Virus record (IMG/VR): IMGVR_UViG_3300010885_069969
Location: 1-26,158 of that record
From: a virus
Direction: 5' to 3' (one strand)
Length of the DNA: 26,158 bases
Below the pieces are notes generated by a model. That model ran no database searches. It worked only from the letters and a program-made list of their open reading frames with translations, and was not told the origin of the DNA. This document shows, piece by piece, positions 8,633 through 14,655 of the stretch. The translations under genes were made by a program, and so were the position numbers. The first letter of the stretch is position 1; each line of letters opens with the position of its first letter.

Positions 8633-10305
8633 GATTGTTGAGCCTTCATCTTTGCATAAATTATAAAATCTTCATTGAATGTTACATTATTAGATCTAAC
8701 AGATTCTGCTTGATTATTATTGTTGATTGTAATTTTTGTATGTTCTACAATATCTTTAAAGCTGAATGGTCTTGTTTGTACTCCCATAGATATAAAAGAA
8801 TAATCAGCATCATTTAACATGTTTAGGTATGTCATAGAAGACATATTGTCAATATCTTTTAGATAATTAGTACATAGTGTTACTGTAGAATCAAATATTT
8901 TATCATTATTAATTTCTGGTATATTTTCTTCTATTGGAGACATATATGTTGCTGCTGCGGACCAGTTTGCTCTATACCCACTAGAGTCTAATTGATCTAA
9001 ATATTTTTCCCATTTAGTAGCAATAGTATTCCAACAATAGTGTTTTTCTGTTAGCTTTCTTACTTCAAATCTTTTTTGGTTTCTTATAGATGTTGGAAGC
9101 TTAATAAAAGCTAAAAGTTTTTCTATTAGATCATTATTATCAGGATAAACTCTTAATGCCTTAGTTTCTAGTTCTTTAAATGTTGTTTGTATTTTAATTG
9201 GTGTTGCATTTAATTTTTGAATAACATCACACATAGCACTATAGTCAACTGAGAAGATCGGAATTCCACAAGCTCCCGCCTCTACTTGAGGCATACCAAA
9301 ACCTTCACAAATCGAGTATTGTACATAAGCATCAAACAAATTAAATATTTTAGCTAAATCTTCTGGAGATACTCCATCGGCAACTGTGGGGAAAACTGCC
9401 GATTTATTTAAGCATTTTTTACAAATATTTTGAGGCCCCTTAAAAACCTCACAAGTAACATTTTTGCATTTTTTACATACATAAGTAAATAGAACCTTAT
9501 TAGAAACCCGATTATCTTTTAAGAGTTCCGGAATATCCCACCCAGCATCTGGAAAACTAGTATGAAGATATAAGTATGTTTTTTTGCTTAATTCTGGATC
9601 TTCAATATCTAGTCTATCTAGTATTTTTCTAAAAGAAGAAAACAATTCGGGTATAAGTTTTCTCTTCTGATTTCTCATTACTGATCCGATTATTACAGAA
9701 TCAGATGGGAGACCAAATGAATTTTTTAGAGAAGCTTTATCCTGTATAATTTTAAAAGTATCTAAATCTACTCCCGGCGATGTTGTGTCTATATAATTAA
9801 TTTGACCAGAACTTTGTCTTTTTAAAACATCAGCACCCCAGTCCGAATATGTAAAAATAGCATTAGCAGATAAGAACATATCGATCCAATCCTCTTGTTG
9901 AGGTTCGGAATCTACTGTGGGCATTAAAATCCAGTGAAAGTATTTTCTTAAGGGTGAACAGTATTGATATGCTGTCATCCAATAATCTCTAACATCTATA
10001 ACAACATCTGGCTTAAAATCTAATAAAACCTTTTCAAATCTCCATCTACCAAATTGGTTGTCTGATCTTGAACTATACTCAGCATGTCTAGGGTCGCCCT
10101 CTTTAACAGCATTCGCGTAATAAATCCAATCTATACTTTGATCTCTGGGATCATTAACAACACCGTAAGAAGCAAATTCTGCTACAATATATTTGTCAGT
10201 TTTATGAAGTCTTGATAGTATTTCTTTGGCGTAGGTTCCGAATCCAGATTTTAGGAAACTGGCTTCAGAACACATCAAGATTTTTAATTTATTTTTGGTT
10301 GTCAT
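8629..10305 (-). CDS. Group 1 (GT4-type) glycosyltransferase with a zinc-ribbon insertion
   Basis: A 558-aa protein, the best-conserved member of the sugar block. It opens with KILMCSEASFLKSGFGTYAKE, the usual glycine-containing acceptor-side loop. The second domain starts about residue 210 (IIGSVMRNQKRKLIPEL). The donor-binding motif EGFGMPQVEAGACGIP gives the EX7E arrangement of GT4 enzymes. Between the domains lies a four-Cys insertion (VCKKCKNVTCEVF, NICKKC) that probably binds zinc and is not part of the standard family. About 140 extra C-terminal residues follow the catalytic fold. It is first in the block and preceded by the ssb terminator. The substrate is unknown: a virion glycan, a host envelope glycan or modified DNA are all possible. 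Confidence 0.75.
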   Translation of the reverse strand: MTTKNKLKILMCSEASFLKSGFGTYAKEILSRLHKTDKYIVAEFASYGVVNDPRDQSIDWIYYANAVKEGDPRHAEYSSRSDNQFGRWRFEKVLLDFKPDVVIDVRDYWMTAYQYCSPLRKYFHWILMPTVDSEPQQEDWIDMFLSANAIFTYSDWGADVLKRQSSGQINYIDTTSPGVDLDTFKIIQDKASLKNSFGLPSDSVIIGSVMRNQKRKLIPELFSSFRKILDRLDIEDPELSKKTYLYLHTSFPDAGWDIPELLKDNRVSNKVLFTYVCKKCKNVTCEVFKGPQNICKKCLNKSAVFPTVADGVSPEDLAKIFNLFDAYVQYSICEGFGMPQVEAGACGIPIFSVDYSAMCDVIQKLNATPIKIQTTFKELETKALRVYPDNNDLIEKLLAFIKLPTSIRNQKRFEVRKLTEKHYCWNTIATKWEKYLDQLDSSGYRANWSAAATYMSPIEENIPEINNDKIFDSTVTLCTNYLKDIDNMSSMTYLNMLNDADYSFISMGVQTRPFSFKDIVEHTKITINNNNQAESVRSNNVTFNEDFIIYAKMKAQQS

Positions 10306-10314
10306 AAGATACCA

Positions 10315-10340
10315 AATACGGGGGCTTTCGCCCCCATATT
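10315..10340 (-). terminator. Hairpin terminator after ssb
   Basis: In the 58-base gap after the ssb stop there is an 11-bp stem, read on the minus strand as AATAT + GGGGGC, loop GAAA, GCCCCC + GTATT. It has one U-G wobble and a stable GNRA tetraloop. The following sequence is only weakly T-rich, so termination may be incomplete or the hairpin may serve as an RNA-stability element separating ssb from the glycosyltransferase block. It is the strongest hairpin noticed in the window. Confidence 0.65.
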
Positions 10341-10363
10341 CGATTAATTGTTAAAGGGATTGA

Positions 10364-10744
10364 TTAGAATGCCATTTCTTCAGAAGTCTCTTCTGATGTT
10401 GTCTTGGTTGGCTTATTTAGCTTAGTAATCTTAGAGAAGTTATTAACTCTAACCTTCAAAGTGCTATGCTTCTGTCCATCCTTCTCCCAGCTCTCATTTC
10501 GTAGAGAACCTTCAACCATTACTGGATCACCCTTCTTAAAAGAATTACCAATAATTTCCGCTCCAGTATCCCATGCTTCACAATTAATAAATGAAGCAAT
10601 CTTATCCTTCTCTCCGTTGGCCTTTGTATATTCTCTAGAAACTGCAACTGTAAAATTTACAACCGAAGTAAGCTTTCCAGAAGTATTGACCTGACGAAGT
10701 TCTGGATCGCGTGCTAGATTGCCCCTCAAAAGTGTAATATTCAT
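10364..10744 (-). CDS. ssb: Single-stranded DNA-binding protein
   Basis: A 126-aa protein with the bacterial-type SSB OB fold: MNITLLRGNLARDPELR at the start, NFTVAVSREY, FINCEAWDTGAEI and KGDPVMVEGSLRNESWEKDG. A short linker rich in Thr/Lys leads to an acidic tip (SEETSEEMAF) that resembles the partner-binding C-terminal peptide of SSB proteins. It coats single-stranded DNA during replication and recombination, and fits with the polymerase, primase, helicase and recombinase encoded upstream. It has its own promoter (10792-10819), an AGGAG ribosome-binding site before ATG 10744, and a terminator behind it, so it can be expressed as a single high-level transcript. Confidence 0.93.
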   Translation of the reverse strand: MNITLLRGNLARDPELRQVNTSGKLTSVVNFTVAVSREYTKANGEKDKIASFINCEAWDTGAEIIGNSFKKGDPVMVEGSLRNESWEKDGQKHSTLKVRVNNFSKITKLNKPTKTTSEETSEEMAF

Positions 10745-10791
10745 TACAAGAATCTCCTAATGTTTAATCAAAAAATATCGAACCACGATCT

Positions 10792-10819
10792 ATAATACTC
10801 TAACGTCCCATAATGTCAA
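10792..10819 (-). promoter_or_regulatory. Sigma70-type promoter for ssb
   Basis: On the minus strand there is a perfect -35 box TTGACA (10819-10814), a 16-base spacer and a -10 box TATTAT (10797-10792). Transcription would start near 10785, about 40 bases before the ssb ATG. The -35 box overlaps the stop codon of the dnaE C-terminal gene. Confidence 0.7.
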
Positions 10820-11943
10820 GTTCGTGGGGCAAAACATTTTTCAACAATCAGTCCATCCTTTGATTTGCTGCGAGAGCCAACAAATATTAGGATGTTATTG
10901 ATGAAAATATGCGGCTTGTATTCGCTCCACTGCTCTGGAAATAATATTACAGAATCTAGTAGGCCGAATTGATCTTCTATACTTACAAAGGCCATTTCTT
11001 GTCCGGGGTTTTTTCCAACCTTTGTTTTAGTAACATTAACATTACTTATTTGACCAGCAATAATAATATTTTTTGTCATATTAGAATTTTTAAACTCTTT
11101 ACAATCAGTATTTGCCATACTAATATCATATATATCTAATTTAGAACAACTAATTGCTACTCCTAGTGACGAATTCTCTGAATCCGATAACCATTCTATC
11201 TTATCTAATAGCGAATATGGGGGATTTTTAAGAGAATTAATTAAATTATTCATTACATCTACTCTATTTTTATTAACTTTTTTAGTGGAAACTAAAATTT
11301 GTAATATTTTTTCTATTCCTATATTTGGATTCTCTATTAAGATATCATCATAATATGTCATCTCTTTTTTAGTTAGATTAGAACAAATATCAAACTCAAA
11401 AAGCATTTCTGTTCTATTTTTCTTAAAATAATCTAATGCCCCAGCACTTATAAGAGCTTTTGCTGCTATAGAATTAATATTCAGTAAAAGTTTGGATAGT
11501 ATCTGCGGCCATGTTAGCTTACCAATATCCTCACTATTAGTTAGGGTTAATATTTTTTTATATACAGAAGCCCCAACCCCCTTTATGTCCGTTGATCCGA
11601 AATAAATATTCTTATCTTTAAGAATAAAAAACTCATTAAGATTTCTTAAATCTGGAAGATGAACCAATATATCCATTTGGTTCGCATTTTTTACTAGTTC
11701 TTTAATTTCTTGCTGTGGATCTATTTTATCTTTTGCATATCTAAGATATGATGCAAAGAATACTCTTGGAAAATGAGCTTTAGCATAGGCCGATAAATAT
11801 CCATTAATAGCATAACTAACAGCATGAGAATTTGATGTTGCTATACCATTACCATAGAATAAATGATTGTCTGAGGATACTTCTATGTCTACTGTTGGCT
11901 TAATACCAATTTTTTCAATTTTAATAATTTTTTGGGGGTACAT
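10816..11943 (-). CDS. dnaE: DNA polymerase III alpha (DnaE), C-terminal piece with C-part of split intein
   Basis: A 375-aa primary product. Residues 1-38 are a C-terminal intein fragment with the block-F pattern (TVDIEVSSDNHLFYGNG) and the end IATSN. Residues 39 onward begin SHAVSYAINGYLSAYAKAHFP, the continuation of the conserved DnaE FNKSHAVAYA motif. A helix-hairpin-helix-type region (FGSTDIKGVGASV, LISAGALDYF) follows. The last 100 residues look like the OB domain (IIAGQISNVNV, EMAFVSIEDQFG). The first 23 bases overlap the 3' end of the endonuclease gene. It has no polymerase catalytic Asp of its own and must be joined by protein trans-splicing to the fragment encoded at 12876-13775. 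Confidence 0.9.
   Translation of the reverse strand: MYPQKIIKIEKIGIKPTVDIEVSSDNHLFYGNGIATSNSHAVSYAINGYLSAYAKAHFPRVFFASYLRYAKDKIDPQQEIKELVKNANQMDILVHLPDLRNLNEFFILKDKNIYFGSTDIKGVGASVYKKILTLTNSEDIGKLTWPQILSKLLLNINSIAAKALISAGALDYFKKNRTEMLFEFDICSNLTKKEMTYYDDILIENPNIGIEKILQILVSTKKVNKNRVDVMNNLINSLKNPPYSLLDKIEWLSDSENSSLGVAISCSKLDIYDISMANTDCKEFKNSNMTKNIIIAGQISNVNVTKTKVGKNPGQEMAFVSIEDQFGLLDSVILFPEQWSEYKPHIFINNILIFVGSRSKSKDGLIVEKCFAPRT
11830..11943 (-). other. Split intein, C-terminal part (DnaE)
   Basis: 38 residues from Met1 to the terminal Asn of IATSN. The layout closely follows the C-parts of cyanobacterial split DnaE inteins such as Npu, which ends GFIASN; the penultimate residue is Ser in both. 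The residue after the junction is Ser (SHAV), which would be the nucleophile in trans-esterification. Confidence 0.88.
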
Positions 11944-12838
11944 TATAAATTTTCCTTAAATAATTTTTTCTTGCTTGAATGGCTTTTGGGGATCTGTTTG
12001 GAAGTAAAGTTATTAAATTTTTTGTATCTCTTTGATTTAAATAAGAAATAATTATATCGTCTTCTAGTTTGGACCAAAATTTATATTTATTATTTATCAA
12101 TAAAAATTTATTATATTTTCTATCTAGCTTAAATTTAGCATCTTTATACATAATATTAAATAATTTTAGACAGTCTGTTTGGGAGAATGTTAATTCATAA
12201 TATTTATCTTTGACTTTACGCAAGTTACCGAACCCAAGATAATTTTGAAAATCTATTAAAATTTGTTGTGAAGCAGATACGATGTTGGAATAGTAATAAT
12301 CTTTACCTCCTTTATAAAAATTAGTTTTCCATATTGATCCGTCGCCATCAAAAAATCCTCTTAAAAAGTGGGCAATATATTTATTAGGTATTTTTTTAGG
12401 TAGTTCTAAATTAAAAGTTTTCTCATGATCAATACCAAAAGTTAATAATTTTTTATGTAATTGTTTTGAATATATACATAATTGACATTTATCTTGAGAT
12501 ATTCTAACTTTAGAAGTTGGGGATAGACGGTCTCTAATAAAGTTTAAAACTAAAATATCATTTTTATTAATTCCTATGGTTATATATGGCCTATTTTTCC
12601 ATACATGTCCATCCGAAGCTATAAAACCAAGACAGTAAGCCATATCATCTGACCATGTATTAAAATATGTATCTATAGCATGGTATTTGATTTGTGATCC
12701 ACTTGATTTTTTAGGAATATTATATTTTGTTAAATAATTTAGTACTGTAGTTTTTCCTATATTTTTTATATTAGATATCTGTATAGAACTAAGATTTTGA
12801 TTAATATATAGTTCATATAGTTCATTTTTTGTGATCAT
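11921..12838 (-). CDS. Free-standing LAGLIDADG homing endonuclease between split-intein halves
   Basis: A 305-aa protein. Residues about 14-45 look like a helix-turn-helix (SSIQISNIKNIGKTTVLNYL). Two LAGLIDADG helices follow: CLGFIASDGHVW (about 69-80) and FLRGFFDGDGSIW (about 158-170), each with the metal-binding Asp. The C-terminal 45 residues resemble a Myb/SANT-type DNA-binding domain (FWSKLEDDIIISYL, LLPNRSPKAIQARKNYL). It lies exactly in the gap between the two intein halves, where bifunctional inteins carry their endonuclease domain, but has its own start (ATG 12838, GAG about nine bases upstream) and stop. It probably spreads the intein locus by cutting intein-free dnaE. Its 3' end overlaps the downstream gene by 23 bases. 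Confidence 0.85.
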   Translation of the reverse strand: MITKNELYELYINQNLSSIQISNIKNIGKTTVLNYLTKYNIPKKSSGSQIKYHAIDTYFNTWSDDMAYCLGFIASDGHVWKNRPYITIGINKNDILVLNFIRDRLSPTSKVRISQDKCQLCIYSKQLHKKLLTFGIDHEKTFNLELPKKIPNKYIAHFLRGFFDGDGSIWKTNFYKGGKDYYYSNIVSASQQILIDFQNYLGFGNLRKVKDKYYELTFSQTDCLKLFNIMYKDAKFKLDRKYNKFLLINNKYKFWSKLEDDIIISYLNQRDTKNLITLLPNRSPKAIQARKNYLRKIYNVPPKNY

Positions 12839-12875
12839 AAATAATTCTCAAAGAGTATGGTTTAATAAATATTAT

Positions 12876-13775
12876 TTATATACACATAATTTCTAGTTGA
12901 TTTAATAAAATTTCCGATAAAGGATATATTTTCCCATCATTACATAAAAATTTATGCTCCATAGTACAAGTAATAGATTTTCCATCTTCCAGAGTAATTT
13001 TAAATACTTCTTGTTCACCATGATCATATTTATTTATTACTTCAACATATTCGTCTTTGTTGCCGGAATTAGGAGCTAAGATTTTCTCACCTATTTGAAG
13101 ATCTTTTATTTGTTTATCTCCGTATGGAGTAGAAACCATAGTATCCTCTAAAATCGACTTATTAAAAGAATACCTCTGACTCTTTTCGATCCAACCAAAG
13201 ATTTCTTCAGCTTCTTCTGTAGTTACTATTTTTAGCTTTTTAGCTCCCTCTATAAACTTAATTTTCACCTTTGCCATTTCTTCTGGCTTCTTTTTACCAA
13301 TAGCTTTTCTTAACATATCAGCTTCTTGTAAATCAAATCCGGCAATAGCCTGAGTAATTTGCATAGCCTGCTCTTGATAAATCATCTCACCATATGTACT
13401 TTTTAAAGACGGCTCTAATGCAGGATGAAAATAGTCTACGCTCTCTAGATGGTTTTTCTTATCTATAAAATGATTTGCTACGCTTTTACCATCTCTAAAA
13501 GCCTCCAACGATCCCGGCCTCATAATACTAATTAGAGCTGATAATTGTTCTATATTTTCTGGCTTTAGTTTTTTAGCCATACTTTGTCCCAATCTAGACT
13601 CTAACTGAAAACATCCTTTAGTATTACCCTCTCCAATTAAATCCCAAGTTCTTTTACAATCTAGACTGATATCCTCAATCTTTGGAGAAAACAAGATTTT
13701 TGGAAATGCTTTATTAGATCCATCTAGAACAGGGAATTTACATCCACAATCCTCAAACTTAAAAAAATCAGACAT
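12876..13775 (-). CDS. dnaE: DnaE middle piece with N-part of split intein
   Basis: A 299-aa primary product. Residues 1-206 are the fingers region of a C-family polymerase: TKGCFQLESRLGQSMAKKL, ISIMRPGSLEAFRDG, STYGEMIYQEQAMQI, FDLQEADMLRKAIGKKKPEE, then QRYSFNK. The last 93 residues are an N-terminal intein fragment. A longer frame reaches an ATG at 13829, but ATG 13775 is chosen: it has GTGGGG upstream, overlaps the exonuclease stop in ATGTCTGA, and the extra 18 residues would not match DnaE. The catalytic Asp residues lie in the separate upstream piece (14656-16541). How that piece associates with this one is not visible; it may be non-covalent. Confidence 0.88.
   Translation of the reverse strand: MSDFFKFEDCGCKFPVLDGSNKAFPKILFSPKIEDISLDCKRTWDLIGEGNTKGCFQLESRLGQSMAKKLKPENIEQLSALISIMRPGSLEAFRDGKSVANHFIDKKNHLESVDYFHPALEPSLKSTYGEMIYQEQAMQITQAIAGFDLQEADMLRKAIGKKKPEEMAKVKIKFIEGAKKLKIVTTEEAEEIFGWIEKSQRYSFNKSILEDTMVSTPYGDKQIKDLQIGEKILAPNSGNKDEYVEVINKYDHGEQEVFKITLEDGKSITCTMEHKFLCNDGKIYPLSEILLNQLEIMCI
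12879..13157 (-). other. Split intein, N-terminal part (DnaE)
   Basis: 93 residues beginning Ser1 (SILEDTMVSTPYG, block A) and containing block B (TCTMEHKF). The stretch GEQEVFKITLEDGK is strikingly like Npu DnaE-N (GEQEVFEYCLEDGS). It ends at IMCI and a TAA. Cys1 of the cyanobacterial inteins is Ser here. The extein before the junction ends FNK; the C-part continues with SHAV, so splicing restores FNKSHAV. Confidence 0.9.
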
Positions 13776-14481
13776 TGTTCCCCACTGTTTTGTTTGCGAA
13801 AGATCCCTTGAATGTAACCTTTTTTGCACAAGTTCTATGTAGCTTTAGAAATCTAATCAGAATATCTGCTGTATCCCTAACATCCTTTAGAGCATCATGC
13901 CCACCCTCTTTACTTATGCCAAAATAATCTCTTAAATTATCTAAAGTATAGCTCTTTACTTCACTATTCCCCTCAAACCAATAGAAGATCAAATTCATAA
14001 CATCAATAACATCTCTTGGATAAAATAGATTAGATGTTCCTTCTTTATTGACATTCTTATATTTCTTACTTAGTCTATCGGTAATTCTCAAATCATACCT
14101 ATTAATATTAAACCCCGATGCTATAGGAGCACTAAATAGGGATTTTCTATCATTTCTGGTATGATACATATCCAAGTAAGAGATGAATAATTTCCACCCC
14201 TGTTCTTGCTTTTGATAAGTCTTCCACTCTGCTAAAACTTGATCTTTAGTAGAAGATTTTACTTTAGCATGAAAATCTAGGACATCACTATCTTCATAAG
14301 CATAATTAGGATTAGCATCCAATGATTCTGGCCTCATATTAATATTAAATTCAGAATCTTTAACTATTTCTAGTCTAATGGGGTCAATTATTAATGCCGC
14401 AATTTGAACTGGACTACAAACTTCTGGATTTTTACCATCGGTTTCTAGATCGAATACACAGATTTTTTGAAAATTAGCCAT
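13768..14481 (-). CDS. 3'-5' proofreading exonuclease, DnaQ-like (DEDDh)
   Basis: A 237-aa protein with the ExoI motif FDLETDG (Asp11, Glu13), a central NINRYDLR region likely to hold the ExoII Asp, and the ExoIII motif HDALKDVRDTADILIRF (His195, Asp200). This is the DEDDh class of DnaQ/epsilon-type exonucleases. It would remove mismatched 3' ends for the phage DnaE polymerase, whose gene pieces flank it on both sides. The first codons overlap the stop of the 59-aa gene (ATGGCTAA) and its own stop overlaps the next dnaE piece (ATGTCTGA). Expression of polymerase and proofreader is thus coupled. No clamp-binding peptide was recognised. Confidence 0.88.
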   Translation of the reverse strand: MANFQKICVFDLETDGKNPEVCSPVQIAALIIDPIRLEIVKDSEFNINMRPESLDANPNYAYEDSDVLDFHAKVKSSTKDQVLAEWKTYQKQEQGWKLFISYLDMYHTRNDRKSLFSAPIASGFNINRYDLRITDRLSKKYKNVNKEGTSNLFYPRDVIDVMNLIFYWFEGNSEVKSYTLDNLRDYFGISKEGGHDALKDVRDTADILIRFLKLHRTCAKKVTFKGSFANKTVGNNV

Positions 14482-14653
14482 TTGTAATAACTGTAGAGTC
14501 TCCTGAGATAAAATTTATATTACTGGGATCGCCCGATACATAACAATTTACTGATGAGCAACAACTTATTTGAACTGTATCCATCTTAACGTATTCTGTT
14601 TGACTAAATACAAACTTTTCGCCTACTGCAACATCTCTAAAAGCTTTTTCCAT
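14474..14653 (-). CDS. 59-aa protein of unknown function
   Basis: A small gene with good start signals: GGAG, seven bases, then ATG 14653. The ribosome-binding site lies within the last codons of the dnaE N-terminal piece, whose stop is at 14656-14658. The product begins MEKAFRDVAVGEKFVFSQTEY. This opening (hydrophobic/basic start, VGEKF, then an aromatic residue) recalls small bacterial and phage proteins that begin KxFxDVPVGxxF. It contains CC and a further Cys but no clear zinc site. The stop overlaps the exonuclease start by eight bases. Its placement between polymerase and exonuclease suggests involvement in replication, with no direct evidence. Confidence 0.65.
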   Translation of the reverse strand: MEKAFRDVAVGEKFVFSQTEYVKMDTVQISCCSSVNCYVSGDPSNINFISGDSTVITNG

Positions 14654-14655
14654 TT

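Noticed and set aside
10404-10694. Plus-strand ORF opposite ssb
   Set aside because: Antisense shadow of a well-supported gene. The same holds for plus-strand ORFs at 2418-2612, 7960-8148, 8635-8817, 14570-14800, 18434-18628, 18763-19029, 19569-19859, 20100-20288, 21043-21264, 21938-22132 and 24115-24309.
10760-10795. Rho-independent terminator behind dnaE
   Set aside because: ATCG...CGAT before a T run gives only a 4-bp stem; too weak to call.
13776-13829. Longer N-terminus (from ATG 13829) for the dnaE middle piece
   Set aside because: These codons lie inside the exonuclease gene and do not match DnaE; ATG 13775 has a Shine-Dalgarno sequence and the ATGTCTGA overlap used elsewhere.
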